Part shown: positions 7,435-17,174 of the stretch, one piece after another | How the letters are laid out: each line of letters opens with the position of its first letter | How positions within the stretch are numbered: the stretch's first letter is position 1 | From: an uncultured Eubacterium sp. | GTDB taxonomy: Bacteria > Bacillota > Clostridia > Peptostreptococcales > Anaerovoracaceae | Assembly (NCBI GenBank): GCA_900543485.1 | Contig: UQRM01000005.1 | Coordinates: 1-64,000, forward strand | Length of the DNA stretch: 64,000 nt | Reading direction: 5' to 3' | Position numbers and translations under genes: made by a program | The notes under the pieces: generated by a model | Database searches by the model: none | What the model saw: only the letters and a program-made list of their open reading frames with translations | What the model was told of the DNA's origin: nothing

Positions 7435-10400
7435 ATGCTTCAGATAAAGAATATATGCAAGGAGTATAAAACCGGCAGTCTGGTGCAGAAGGCGCTGGAT
7501 GATGTGAGTCTCAATCTGAGAGAGAGCGAATTCGTCGCCATACTGGGGCCCAGTGGCTCCGGAAAGACTACGCTTCTGAATATCATCGGCGGACTGGATC
7601 GTTACGACAGCGGTGATCTGATCATCAACGGCATATCTACCAGGGAATATAAGGACAGGGATTGGGATTCCTACAGGAACCACACTATCGGTTTCGTTTT
7701 CCAGAGTTACAACTTGATACCTCATCAGACGGTGCTTTCCAATGTGGAGCTGGCTCTGACCATTTCGGGCGTTTCCAGAGAGGAGCGGCGGACCAGAGCC
7801 ATCGAGGCGCTGGAACAGGTGGGGCTGGGAGACCAGCTTCACAAGAAGCCAAATCAGATGTCGGGAGGACAGATGCAGCGTGTGGCCATAGCCAGAGCAC
7901 TGGTCAACGACCCTGATATCCTGCTGGCCGACGAACCTACGGGAGCGCTGGACAGTGAGACCAGCGTTCAGGTGATGGATCTGCTTAAAGAAGTGGCAAA
8001 GGACAGGCTTGTGGTGATGGTTACTCATAACCCGGAGCTGGCGGAGCGATATGCTACGCGTATCGTCAAACTGAAGGATGGACGGATACTTTCGGATTCC
8101 GATGCTTTTGAAATAGATGAAAGCGGTCAGGAGGAGCCTGTTCACAGGAACATGGGGAAGGCGTCCATGTCCTTTCTTACAGCTCTCTCCCTAAGCTTCA
8201 ACAATCTAAGGACGAAAAAAGCCAGGACGATACTGACTTCTTTCGCCGGTTCCATCGGCATTATCGGTATCGCCCTGATACTGTCACTTTCCAACGGAGT
8301 GAACGATTATATCAAATCTCTCGAAGAAGAGACTCTATCTGAGTACCCGCTGCAGATACAGAACACCACCATGGATCTGACCGCCATGATGGCCAATTCC
8401 GCAGCCAGCGGAGAAGAAGAGGCCGCCGGGGATGTGAAAGTCTCTCAGGCGTTGAGCGATATGTTTTCCGGAACACAGACCAACGACCTGGGATCCCTCA
8501 AGTCATATCTTGATGACGGCAAGAGCGGTATCATGAAGTACGCCAATGCGGTGGAGTATTCTTACAGCGTAGTGCCGCAGATATACAGGGTGGATGGAGA
8601 AAGTGTGAGACAAGTCAATCCTGACAGCTCTTTTTCGGCTTTAGGACTCGGCTCCGGCTCCAGCGCGTTTATGTCATCCTTTATGAGTACGGATGTTTTC
8701 CATCAGATGCCGGAAGATAAAGAGCTTTATGAAGGACAATATGATCTGAAGGCGGGAAGCTGGCCGCAGCGTTACAACGAATGCGTCCTCGTCCTTGGCT
8801 CTGACGGGAGTGTCAGCGATTTCCTTCTGTACACTATGGGTCTCAGGGATTCTGCGGAGCTGGACGAAATGGTACGCGAATTCGCAGCGGGTAATGAAGT
8901 AGACGTTCCCGACAATATTGGCGCCTACGATTATGAGGATTTTGTTGGAATCAGTTTCAAGCTGGTGGATGCAGCCGATCGTTATACTTATGACAGCGCT
9001 TATGGCATATGGACCGACAGATCGAGCGACGAGACTTACATGAGGGAACTGGTTGAAAACGGCGAGGATATCACTATAGTGGGAGTGGTGCAGCCTTCTG
9101 AGGATGCGTCGGCTGCTATGCTGAGCCCTGGTATCGTCTATCCGGCGTCTTTGACGGAGCATGTGATGGAACAGGCGGCGGACAGCGATATCGTGCGTCA
9201 GCAGATGGAAACGCCGGAGACCAATGTGCTGACGGGCAACTCCTTTGGAGAGGACAACAGCGAAAACGGAATGGGGATGGATTCCCTGTTCACGATAGAT
9301 GAGAATGCGCTGCAGAATGCCTTTTCCTTTGATTCCGGAGTGCTGGAAAAGTATATGGCGGAATCTCTGGCCGGCAGCGATGGCTCCGTAGACATGTCTG
9401 ACATGATAGGGCCGGACGATATCCAGCTGGAAATGCCTGATTTCCCGGAGCCTGACATGGAGGAGATAATGGGGCAGATGGATGTTACGGTATCGGAAGA
9501 GGGTGCGGATAAGCTGGCTCAGGATCTGATGGACGGCTACGAAACGTATCTCGCCAGTCATCCTGGCGTGACATTCAGCCAGTACATGGATACGCCTGAG
9601 GCTCAGGCCATATTCGAGGCAGGGATGTCTCAGGTGCTGGATATGGATCAGCTGCAGTCTGAATTGAGCAAGGCTATGGAAAACTACATGCGGGAAAATA
9701 TGGCTTCCTATCAGGAAGCTGTGGCTCAGGCTCTGCAAGCGCAGATAGCCGCTGTGCTGCAGCAGGCGGCCTCTCAGATGGGGAGTCAGATGGAATCTTC
9801 CATGCAGCAGTCCATGAGTCAACTGGGAACTGCCATACAGAGCGCTCTGACCATTGATCCGGATGCCTTTGCCAGTGCTTTCAGCATGAACATGAGTGAA
9901 GATGAGTTATCAGCGCTGTTCACATCGCTCATGTCGGGAGAGGAAGCGTCATATAGCAATAATCTGAACAGCTTTGGCTATGCTGATCCTGATGTGCCGA
10001 GCCAGATATCCATATACCCTAAGGATTTCGAGAGCAAGGAGTCCATCATCGCCATACTGGACGATTACAACAGCCGAATGGAGAAGGCAGGCGATGAGGA
10101 CAAGGTCATCACCTATACTGATGTGGTGGGAGCGCTGATGTCGTCAGTCACCGATATCGTGGATACTATCAGTTATGTGCTGGTGGCATTCGTGGCTATC
10201 TCACTGGTCGTATCGTCGATAATGATAGGCGTCATCACCTATATCAGCGTGCTGGAGCGAAGAAAGGAAATAGGTATTCTCCGGGCTATCGGAGCGTCCA
10301 AGAACAATATTTCTCAGGTGTTCAACGCCGAAACCGTCATCATAGGACTGTGCGCCGGACTCATCGGTATAGGACTGAGCCTGCTGATACTGATCCCCGG

Positions 10401-10572
10401 GAATATGGTCATCCATGCTATTGCCGGGACGACAGATGTCAACGCGGTGCTTCCTGTATTTGACGGGACTGTACTGGTGGCACTCAGCGTTATCCTCACT
10501 CTTATCGGAGGTCTCATCCCGTCGAGGAAGGCCGCCAAGAGCGACCCGGTGGCAGCTCTGCGTTCAGAGTAG
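7435..10572 (+). CDS. MacB-like ABC transporter, ATPase fused to FtsX-type permease with large extracytoplasmic insert
   Basis: Residues about 1-225 are a LolD/MacB-type ATPase: Walker A GPSGSGKT, signature MSGGQMQRVAIARAL, Walker B ILLADEPTGALD and H-loop MVTHN. A first membrane segment follows near 265-290 (GSIGIIGIALILSL). About 600 residues of extracytoplasmic sequence come next; the later part is rich in Met, Gln and Ala and likely helical or coiled (QMGSQMESSMQQSMSQL). The C-terminus has three membrane segments and the FtsX-type RRKEIGILRAIGASKNNIS. Such fusions in Clostridia are usually assigned to peptide or antibiotic efflux or envelope stress; no substrate can be read. The start at 7435 has an AGAGGGAGAGAG site; an in-frame ATG at 7390 does not. 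No partner genes. Confidence 0.85.
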   Translation: MLQIKNICKEYKTGSLVQKALDDVSLNLRESEFVAILGPSGSGKTTLLNIIGGLDRYDSGDLIINGISTREYKDRDWDSYRNHTIGFVFQSYNLIPHQTVLSNVELALTISGVSREERRTRAIEALEQVGLGDQLHKKPNQMSGGQMQRVAIARALVNDPDILLADEPTGALDSETSVQVMDLLKEVAKDRLVVMVTHNPELAERYATRIVKLKDGRILSDSDAFEIDESGQEEPVHRNMGKASMSFLTALSLSFNNLRTKKARTILTSFAGSIGIIGIALILSLSNGVNDYIKSLEEETLSEYPLQIQNTTMDLTAMMANSAASGEEEAAGDVKVSQALSDMFSGTQTNDLGSLKSYLDDGKSGIMKYANAVEYSYSVVPQIYRVDGESVRQVNPDSSFSALGLGSGSSAFMSSFMSTDVFHQMPEDKELYEGQYDLKAGSWPQRYNECVLVLGSDGSVSDFLLYTMGLRDSAELDEMVREFAAGNEVDVPDNIGAYDYEDFVGISFKLVDAADRYTYDSAYGIWTDRSSDETYMRELVENGEDITIVGVVQPSEDASAAMLSPGIVYPASLTEHVMEQAADSDIVRQQMETPETNVLTGNSFGEDNSENGMGMDSLFTIDENALQNAFSFDSGVLEKYMAESLAGSDGSVDMSDMIGPDDIQLEMPDFPEPDMEEIMGQMDVTVSEEGADKLAQDLMDGYETYLASHPGVTFSQYMDTPEAQAIFEAGMSQVLDMDQLQSELSKAMENYMRENMASYQEAVAQALQAQIAAVLQQAASQMGSQMESSMQQSMSQLGTAIQSALTIDPDAFASAFSMNMSEDELSALFTSLMSGEEASYSNNLNSFGYADPDVPSQISIYPKDFESKESIIAILDDYNSRMEKAGDEDKVITYTDVVGALMSSVTDIVDTISYVLVAFVAISLVVSSIMIGVITYISVLERRKEIGILRAIGASKNNISQVFNAETVIIGLCAGLIGIGLSLLILIPGNMVIHAIAGTTDVNAVLPVFDGTVLVALSVILTLIGGLIPSRKAAKSDPVAALRSE

Positions 10573-10657
10573 GGCAGTGCAGCCGGCTGCGGAAGTCTGA
10601 AGAACTCTATGAAAGCTCAGTCATGAAAACTTGGCGCTGCCTTGTCGAGAAAAGCCC

Positions 10658-10686
10658 TTGACTTTACAGTGTCTACAGGCTACAAT
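10658..10686 (+). promoter_or_regulatory. Promoter of the ileS T-box leader
   Basis: TTGACT (10658-10663), a 17-base spacer and TACAAT (10681-10686), directly upstream of the T-box leader. Confidence 0.7.
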
Positions 10687-10691
10687 GACAG

Positions 10692-10902
10692 AGTATGAAA
10701 AATCAATATCGCGGCTGTGATGAAGACAGTAGCCCCGCGTAATATCCTTACAGAGAGGCGGCCATATGCTGAGAGGGCGCCGGTGAGGCGGACGGTGAAA
10801 ATCACTTCGGAGCCGGACACTTTAAGAGAGATGGGATGATGGTCCCATAACTAGGGTGGTACCGCGGTTAATTATCGTCCCTAACTTTGTTAGGGACTTT
10901 TT
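10692..10902 (+). ncRNA. T-box riboswitch, isoleucine specifier
   Basis: The T-box sequence AGGGTGGTACCGCGG is at 10853-10867 and a terminator follows. Stem I is recognisable: an AGTA motif (in GAAGACAGTAG) on the 5' side and GTGAAAATCACTTCGG on the 3' side. Placed by the loop-E pattern, the specifier is ATC at 10801-10803, an isoleucine codon, which agrees with the IleRS gene downstream. Uncharged tRNA-Ile should stabilise the antiterminator and raise ileS expression. Confidence 0.92.
10877..10902 (+). terminator. T-box regulated terminator before ileS
   Basis: The stem GTCCCTAAC (10877-10885) pairs with GTTAGGGAC (10889-10897) and is followed by a T-run. Confidence 0.9.
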
Positions 10903-10920
10903 AATGGAGGAATATACGAG

Positions 10921-13900
10921 ATGATCAAGAATCTGTCGGAAAAACCAATCGCCCAGCTCCAGATGGAGCAGGCCGAAGGTTGGGAAAAAGAAGGCTTGCT
11001 GGAAAAGTGTGTCAGCACCAGGGAAGGAAACCCGTCGTTCATATTCTACGAGGGACCGCCTACGGCTAACGGAAGACCGGGAATACATCATGTGATAGCC
11101 AGAACCCTGAAGGATTCGGTATGTCGTTATAAGACCATGAAGGGCTTTGCTGTAAAGCGTAAGGCCGGATGGGACACTCACGGACTTCCTGTGGAGATCG
11201 AGGTGGAAAAGCAGCTGAACATGAGCGGCAAGCAGGACATCGAGAAATACGGGATCAGGGAATTCAACGAGAAGTGCAAGGAATCGGTATTCACATATGA
11301 AAGTATGTGGAGAGAGATGACAAAAAGAATGGGGTATCTCATCGATCTGGATCATCCGTACATCACTCTGGATAACGACTATATAGAGACAGGCTGGTGG
11401 ATAATCAAGGAGTTCTTCAAGGCAGGTCTGGTATATGAGGGGCACAAGATACTCCCATATTGTCCTAGATGCGGGACAGGACTGGCTTCCCACGAAGTAG
11501 CTCAGGGATATAAAGAAGTAAAGGTAAATACCATAACGGCAAAGTTCAAGAGGAAGGATGCCGATGAATATTTCCTGGCATGGACTACTACGCCGTGGAC
11601 ACTGGCTTCCAATGTTTCGCTGACAGTAGGCCCTGACATCGATTATGTGAAGGTGAGGATGACGGCGGGCGATGAAGAAGGAAAGGTCTTCTACGTGGCA
11701 AAGGTGCTGGCCGACAAGGTCCTGGGAGCTGACAATTATGAAGTGCTGGAGGAGATGAAAGGCAAGGCGTTGGAGTACGTCGAATACGAACAGCTGATGC
11801 CGTTCATCGAGCCTGATAAAAAGGCATTTTTCGTTACATGCGCCGACTATGTGACAATAGAAGATGGTACCGGTATCGTCCATACAGCTCCGGCCTTCGG
11901 TGAAGACGATTACAATACGGGGAAAAGATACGATCTGCCGGTAGTGAATCCGGTAGATGAACAGGGAAAATATACAGACACTCCGTGGAAGGGCAGATTT
12001 GTCATGGAAGACGGCCTCGACATTGAGATAATAAAGTGGCTGGCAGAGGAAGACAAGATCTTCGCAAAGGAGAAGATCGTCCACAACTATCCTCACTGCT
12101 GGAGATGCGGGACGCCGCTGGTCTACTATGCCAAGCCGAGCTGGTATATTGAGATGACGAAGCTCAAGGATCAGCTGGTAGCCAACAACAACACAGTCAA
12201 CTGGTTCCCTGATTTCGTAGGAGAAAAAAGATTCGGTAACTGGCTGGAAAACGTCAATGACTGGGCTATCTCCAGAAACAGGTATTGGGGAACGCCTATT
12301 CCTATCTGGAGATGTGAATGCGGACATCTGGAGTGCATAGGTAGCAGGAAGGAACTGGTTGAGAAGGCACAGGAGGATATCACGGAAGATATCGAACTCC
12401 ACAGACCATATGTGGATGATGTACATCTGACCTGTCCTGTCTGCGGCAAGCCGATGACCAGGATACCGGAAGTTATGGACTGCTGGTTCGACAGTGGCGC
12501 CATGCCGTTCGCGCAGCAGCACTATCCGTTCGAAAACAGCGAGAACTTCGACGAGGAGCTGTTCCCGGCTGACTTCATCTGTGAAGGTATCGATCAGACG
12601 AGAGGCTGGTTCTACTCGCTGATGGCCATTTCCACCTTTATAAAGGGCAAGGCGCCGTATAAGAACGTACTGGTAAACGATCTGATATTGGACAAGAATG
12701 GCAAGAAGATGAGCAAATCCAAGGGAAACACTGTGGATCCGTTCCAGCTCTTTGACAAGTATGGAGCCGACGCTACCAGGTGGTATCTGCTTCACGTATC
12801 GCCTGCCTGGTCACCGACCAAGTTCGATGAAGATGGGCTGGTGGAGATAGTCAGCAAGTTTTTCGGAACGCTGAAGAACGTGTATAATTTCTTCGCGTTG
12901 TATTCCAATCAGGACAAGTTGGATCCGGCATCCCTGGAAATAGCTTATGATCAGAGACCTGAACTGGACAGATGGATAATATCGAAGTATAACAGCCTGA
13001 TAAAAGAAGTGACGGAGGACATGGACAGGTATGACCACATGAAATCCGTGAGGAAGATACAGGAATTCGTAGGTGAGGACCTTTCCAACTGGTATATCAG
13101 AAGAGCCAGGAGGAGATTCTGGGGAGAGGAGCTGGACGACGATAAGAAAGCAGTGTATGCCACTACCTATGAGGTACTGGTGGGGATCGCCAAGATGATA
13201 GCGCCTTTCGCGCCATTCATTTCCGACGAGATGTACCAGAATCTGACCGGTGAGGAATCGGTGCATCTGGCCTACTTCCCGGAGGCCGACGAGTCGCTGA
13301 TAGACAAGAAGGTCGAGGAGAGGATGGATCTGGTGAGGACCCTGGTAGGCCTGGGCAGAGGAACGAGAGAGAAGGAGAGGATCAAGGTAAGGCAGCCTCT
13401 CTCAGAGATCCTGGTGGATGGCAAGTATCAGTCTGTCATCGAAGACCTGACGCCTCTCATCATGGAAGAACTCAACGTGAAGAAGGTAGTGTTCGAAAAC
13501 AAGCTGGACGAGTACATGGATTATTCCCTGAAGCCTAACTTCAAGGTGGCAGGGCCTGTACTGGGGAAGAACATCAAGGCCTTCGGAGGTGCGTTAGCCA
13601 AGGCTGATGCCGCTGCCACGGTAGCAAAGCTGGAAGCCGACGGTAAGATAAAGATGGAGCTGGGCGGCGAGAACGTGGAGATATCAAAGGACATGGTGGA
13701 CGTGAAGATCTCCGCTAAGGAAGGATTCGCGGTGGCCATGGAGAACAATGTCTTCACCATACTGGACACTACTATCACCCCTGAACTGGAAAGAGAAGGG
13801 CTGGCCAGAGAGATAGTCTCAAAGGTGCAGCAGCTGAGAAAGCAGAACGATTATGAGATGATGGACAACATCAGGATATCGGTGGATGCTGATGATGAAG

Positions 13901-14034
13901 TGAAGGCTGCCATAGAGGAATACAGAGACTACATCATGAAGGAGACACTGGCGGTATCCATAGAGCAGGGGACGGATCTGGAAACATCCAACATAAACGG
14001 ACATGAGACCGGCCTTGCAGTGGAGAGAGTATAG
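10921..14034 (+). CDS. ileS: Isoleucyl-tRNA synthetase (long, type-2-like)
   Basis: A 1037-residue class I synthetase that charges tRNA-Ile. The HIGH-equivalent is in GPPTANGRPGIHHVIA, the KMSKS loop in KMSKSKGNTVDP, and the editing domain includes AWTTTPWTLASN. A WCFDSG-like segment (MDCWFDSGAMPFAQ) precedes the KMSKS loop. Length and the C-terminal extension fit the eukaryote-like IleS2 group, whose members are often less sensitive to mupirocin; that property is an inference from the family. Expression is under the Ile T-box. rlmN follows 13 bases later, probably in the same transcript. Confidence 0.95.
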   Translation: MIKNLSEKPIAQLQMEQAEGWEKEGLLEKCVSTREGNPSFIFYEGPPTANGRPGIHHVIARTLKDSVCRYKTMKGFAVKRKAGWDTHGLPVEIEVEKQLNMSGKQDIEKYGIREFNEKCKESVFTYESMWREMTKRMGYLIDLDHPYITLDNDYIETGWWIIKEFFKAGLVYEGHKILPYCPRCGTGLASHEVAQGYKEVKVNTITAKFKRKDADEYFLAWTTTPWTLASNVSLTVGPDIDYVKVRMTAGDEEGKVFYVAKVLADKVLGADNYEVLEEMKGKALEYVEYEQLMPFIEPDKKAFFVTCADYVTIEDGTGIVHTAPAFGEDDYNTGKRYDLPVVNPVDEQGKYTDTPWKGRFVMEDGLDIEIIKWLAEEDKIFAKEKIVHNYPHCWRCGTPLVYYAKPSWYIEMTKLKDQLVANNNTVNWFPDFVGEKRFGNWLENVNDWAISRNRYWGTPIPIWRCECGHLECIGSRKELVEKAQEDITEDIELHRPYVDDVHLTCPVCGKPMTRIPEVMDCWFDSGAMPFAQQHYPFENSENFDEELFPADFICEGIDQTRGWFYSLMAISTFIKGKAPYKNVLVNDLILDKNGKKMSKSKGNTVDPFQLFDKYGADATRWYLLHVSPAWSPTKFDEDGLVEIVSKFFGTLKNVYNFFALYSNQDKLDPASLEIAYDQRPELDRWIISKYNSLIKEVTEDMDRYDHMKSVRKIQEFVGEDLSNWYIRRARRRFWGEELDDDKKAVYATTYEVLVGIAKMIAPFAPFISDEMYQNLTGEESVHLAYFPEADESLIDKKVEERMDLVRTLVGLGRGTREKERIKVRQPLSEILVDGKYQSVIEDLTPLIMEELNVKKVVFENKLDEYMDYSLKPNFKVAGPVLGKNIKAFGGALAKADAAATVAKLEADGKIKMELGGENVEISKDMVDVKISAKEGFAVAMENNVFTILDTTITPELEREGLAREIVSKVQQLRKQNDYEMMDNIRISVDADDEVKAAIEEYRDYIMKETLAVSIEQGTDLETSNINGHETGLAVERV

Positions 14035-14047
14035 AGGAGAAGGGCAG

Positions 14048-15094
14048 ATGGAAAAGGTACACCTGCTTGGCTTTACGGAAGATGAGATGAAGAGCTTTGC
14101 CCGGGAAATGGGCGAAGCCGCATTTCGCGGCAAGCAGATATTCAGGTGGATATGGCGGGGAGCCAGAGATTTCAGTCAGATGACCGATCTGCCCGCCGGA
14201 TTGAGGGAAAAACTGGACGAGACAGCCTGTATAGGCTGTCTCGATGTTTTAGATGTGCAGGAGGATGAGAAGGACGGGACCAGGAAATTCCTCTTTGGCC
14301 TGGAGGACGGCAACACGGTGGAAGGAGTTTTCATGAAGTACAGGTATGGAAATTCCATGTGCGTGTCGTCTCAGGTAGGCTGTAAGATGGGATGTAAGTT
14401 CTGCGCGTCAGCGCTGGGCGGGTTCGTGAGGGATCTCACGGCGGGAGAGATAGCGGATCAGATACTTTCTGCAGAGAGATATACCGGAGAGAAGGTGAAC
14501 CATGTGGTGGTCATGGGCATGGGAGAGCCGTTGGATAATTACGATAATCTGTCTCAATTTCTGAGATTGCTCCATGAGCAGGGCGGAAAGAACATGAGCT
14601 ACAGGAACATGACTGTTTCTACCAGTGGCATAGTACCTGCCATAGCCATGTTTGCCGACGATTTCCCCCAGGTGAATCTGGCTGTATCTCTCCATCGTCT
14701 TACCGACATCGGAAGGAACAGCATAATGCCCGTCAACAGGAAATATCCTGTGGATGAACTGCTTTCGGCGGCGGACAGGTATACGGAAAAGACAGGTAGG
14801 CGGGTCACTTTCGAATACGCGCTTATAGATGGGGAGAACGATAGAGAAGAGGACGTGGAGCTGATGATCAGAAAGCTTCGAGGCAAGCTCTGTCATGTGA
14901 ATCTCATACCCCTTAATGAAGTGAAGGAAACAGGGCTCACGGGCAGCAGCAGGAGGCGGGCGGAGGAGATAGCGGCAGCTCTGAACAGCGCCGGGATACC
15001 TGCCACGGTACGTCGGGAACTGGGCTCGAAAATAGACGGAGCCTGTGGTCAGCTGCGGCGAAAGGCACAAGAAAAACAGTTGCCCAAAATATGA
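14048..15094 (+). CDS. rlmN: 23S rRNA (A2503-C2)/tRNA (A37) methyltransferase RlmN
   Basis: A 348-residue radical SAM enzyme that methylates C2 of A2503 in 23S rRNA and A37 in some tRNAs. The iron-sulfur motif CKMGCKFCASALGGF is at about 115. The SAM-binding GMGEP motif follows, and the catalytic cysteine is in SKIDGACGQLRRK at the C-terminus. The start at 14048 has GGAGAAGGGCAG upstream; an in-frame ATG 45 bases earlier lies inside ileS and has no site. Short spacing to ileS suggests co-transcription. Confidence 0.95.
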   Translation: MEKVHLLGFTEDEMKSFAREMGEAAFRGKQIFRWIWRGARDFSQMTDLPAGLREKLDETACIGCLDVLDVQEDEKDGTRKFLFGLEDGNTVEGVFMKYRYGNSMCVSSQVGCKMGCKFCASALGGFVRDLTAGEIADQILSAERYTGEKVNHVVVMGMGEPLDNYDNLSQFLRLLHEQGGKNMSYRNMTVSTSGIVPAIAMFADDFPQVNLAVSLHRLTDIGRNSIMPVNRKYPVDELLSAADRYTEKTGRRVTFEYALIDGENDREEDVELMIRKLRGKLCHVNLIPLNEVKETGLTGSSRRRAEEIAAALNSAGIPATVRRELGSKIDGACGQLRRKAQEKQLPKI

Positions 15095-15108
15095 GCATAG
15101 TGTATAAT
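15080..15108 (+). promoter_or_regulatory. Promoter of the P-loop protein gene
   Basis: TTGCCC (15080-15085), a 17-base spacer and TATAAT (15103-15108). It overlaps the end of rlmN, and an AGGAGG ribosome site follows before the ATG at 15161. Confidence 0.6.
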
Positions 15109-15160
15109 TGTATTTATTAAAAAGGCGCTTATATCAATATATTGAGGAGGTAGTAATATT

Positions 15161-15583
15161 ATGGTGAAATTACTCATAGGTCACAAAGGCAGCGGAAAGA
15201 CAAGCCAGATGGTGGAGCTGGCCAATGAAAGCGTTAAAACAAGCAATGGAAGCATAATATTTATAAATAAAAACCACAGGCTGATGTATGAACTCTCGTA
15301 TAACATAAGAGTCATATGCATGGAAGATTACGAGAACATAACAAATATCGACGAGTATATAGGTTTTATCTACGGAATAATAAGCTCCGACCATGATATT
15401 GAAACCATCTTCATAGACAGTATATTGAAACACGCGGACGTTTCGCTGGGAGATCTGCCGGAGTTCATAGACAGGCTGAAAGCCATATCGGAGATCTACG
15501 AGCTGGACTTCGTCGTGAGTGTAAGCGCTGAGAAGGAAGAAATGATAGGCGTCAACTTCGATGGATGTGAGATCCTCAACTGA
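15161..15583 (+). CDS. Small P-loop ATPase-like protein, function unknown
   Basis: This 140-residue protein has a Walker A motif GHKGSGKT at residues 7-14 and a Walker B-like IETIFIDSIL near 87. It is little more than the nucleotide-binding core, ending shortly after the sensor region (DFVVSVSAEKEEM). Similar short proteins in Clostridia are sometimes mislabelled twitching motility protein PilT, but it lacks the PilT N-terminal and Asp/His box features. It is monocistronic, with its own promoter and a strong terminator directly after. No neighbour suggests a pathway. Confidence 0.75.
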   Translation: MVKLLIGHKGSGKTSQMVELANESVKTSNGSIIFINKNHRLMYELSYNIRVICMEDYENITNIDEYIGFIYGIISSDHDIETIFIDSILKHADVSLGDLPEFIDRLKAISEIYELDFVVSVSAEKEEMIGVNFDGCEILN

Positions 15584-15607
15584 CGGCAGACGAAACGAAA
15601 AAATATC

Positions 15608-15634
15608 AAAGACGGTGTATACACCGTCTTTTTT
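15608..15634 (+). terminator. Intrinsic terminator after the P-loop gene
   Basis: A perfect self-complementary stem, AAGACGGTGTA / TACACCGTCTT, is followed directly by TTTT. Confidence 0.9.
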
Positions 15635-15654
15635 AAGGACGTGAATCGATTTTT

Positions 15655-16554
15655 ATGAAAAAAGCATACATCTATGTAGTACTGACAGCGATACTTTTCG
15701 GAACGATGGAGGTGGCCTGCAAAGTGGCGGGAAATCACCTGGATCCGTTCCAGTTGACTTTTCTCAGATTTGCTATAGGTGGTCTGATACTTTTACCTTT
15801 TGCCATCGTGGAGCTGAGAAAGAATCATGTTAAACTTACAGTCAAAGATCTGGCCATGCTGGCAGGGGTAGGGATATTAGGAGTCCCTATAAGTATGGTG
15901 TTTTTTCAGCTGGGGATAATGTACTCCAATGCGGCGACAGCTTCCGTGCTCATCAGCATAAATCCGCTCTTTACCATGATATTCGCTCATTTCTTTGCCA
16001 ATGAGAAGCTTAACAGATACAAGGCGATCGTGCTGGCCATCGGCTTCGTGGGACTGATATTCATGATAAAACCATGGAACATGCAGGAGGGAAACACGGT
16101 CATAGGCATGGTATACATGATGTTGGCGGCCATATTTTTTGGCGCCTACACTGTGGCAGGCAAGGTCAGCGTTCAAAAAATGGGAATAATGGCTCAGACA
16201 AGCATCAGCTTCATACTGGGTTCACTTATATTGCTTATAATAATACTGATAACAGGTAAACCTGTAATTGAAGGGGTAAGTGAGAATATCTTACTGGTGC
16301 TGTATGCAGGCATTTTTGTGACGGGGATAGGATATTTTTGCTATTTCATGGCCATAAAGGCGTCGGACGCGTCGACTGGCTCACTGGCATTTTTCATAAA
16401 GCCGGCCATAGCGCCTGTGATGGCAGTGATATTCCTCAAGGAGACGATACTTTGGAATATGTACGCGGGGATAGCCTGCATCCTTATCGCGTCGTATATG
16501 AACATAAGATTTCAGAGGAAGGAAAATGAGCTTAAGGAAAAACTTGACGGCTGA
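15655..16554 (+). CDS. EamA/DMT-family membrane transporter
   Basis: A 299-residue protein made of two EamA repeats of about five membrane segments each (ten in all). Each repeat begins with a glycine-rich first helix: AILFGTMEVACKVAG near residue 10 and AAIFFGAYTVAGKVS near 155. The family exports or imports small metabolites, often amino acids or nucleotide precursors; the substrate is not predictable here. The ATG at 15655 has an AAGGACG site upstream. The 3' end overlaps the Nudix gene by 29 bases, so the two are translationally linked. Confidence 0.85.
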   Translation: MKKAYIYVVLTAILFGTMEVACKVAGNHLDPFQLTFLRFAIGGLILLPFAIVELRKNHVKLTVKDLAMLAGVGILGVPISMVFFQLGIMYSNAATASVLISINPLFTMIFAHFFANEKLNRYKAIVLAIGFVGLIFMIKPWNMQEGNTVIGMVYMMLAAIFFGAYTVAGKVSVQKMGIMAQTSISFILGSLILLIIILITGKPVIEGVSENILLVLYAGIFVTGIGYFCYFMAIKASDASTGSLAFFIKPAIAPVMAVIFLKETILWNMYAGIACILIASYMNIRFQRKENELKEKLDG

Positions 16555-17173
16555 CGATATCCGGCATATCTTTGACGGGAAGAAAGCGGGAAATGAAGAG
16601 TTTTTCAAATTCTTTTCAGTCCTTGTCCCAGTGGTGGAGAAAGAGGGGAAGCTGTATCTTCTCTATGAGAGACGGGCAAGGGATATGAAACGGCAGCCGG
16701 GGGAGATATGCTTTCCCGGGGGAGAGCTGGAACAGGATGAGACAACGAAGGAATGCGCGTTGCGGGAGACCTGGGAGGAAATCGGCATACCGCAGGAGAG
16801 CATAAGAGTGGTTAGCCAGTTGGACACCATATATACTTACAGCAATTTTGCCATGTACTGTTATCTGGGGATCGTGGACGCGAAGGCGCTGGATCATATG
16901 GTGCTGAATCCCGGGGAGGTGGAAGAGGCATTCCTGGTGGAGCTGGACTGGCTGCTGACGCATGAACCGGAGATATATTGGACCGACGTGATACCGGAGC
17001 CTCCGGAAGGATTTCCGTACGAAAAGGTCACGGGAGGGATGCCATACAGCTGGAGGAAGGGAAAGGCACCTGTTCCCGTATACGAGGAATATGACGGGAA
17101 TGTCATATGGGGACTGACAGCCAGGATAACGAAGCGGTTTACAGATGTCATAAAAGGTGTGCAGGAGGACTGA
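16526..17173 (+). CDS. Nudix hydrolase, CoA-pyrophosphatase type
   Basis: A 215-residue protein with a complete Nudix box, GGELEQDETTKECALRETW then EEIGI (about residues 66-89). The preceding RRARDMKRQPGEICFPGG resembles the NuCoA motif of CoA diphosphatases, which split CoA into 4'-phosphopantetheine and 3',5'-ADP. The C-terminal IWGLTARITKRF is also typical of that group. The start ATG at 16526 lies within the end of the EamA gene and has an AGGAAGGA site. The nitrilase gene begins 1 base after this gene's stop, so an operon is likely. Confidence 0.85.
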   Translation: MSLRKNLTADDIRHIFDGKKAGNEEFFKFFSVLVPVVEKEGKLYLLYERRARDMKRQPGEICFPGGELEQDETTKECALRETWEEIGIPQESIRVVSQLDTIYTYSNFAMYCYLGIVDAKALDHMVLNPGEVEEAFLVELDWLLTHEPEIYWTDVIPEPPEGFPYEKVTGGMPYSWRKGKAPVPVYEEYDGNVIWGLTARITKRFTDVIKGVQED

Positions 17174-17174
17174 T

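Noticed and set aside
8674..9822. A 382-residue minus-strand open frame inside the ABC fusion gene
   Set aside because: It is the mirror of a clearly coding plus-strand gene, is rich in His, Arg and Leu without motifs, and has no ribosome site.
10822..12795. A 657-residue minus-strand open frame over the T-box and ileS
   Set aside because: The plus strand carries a full IleRS with all motifs and a T-box; the long antisense frame follows from codon bias.
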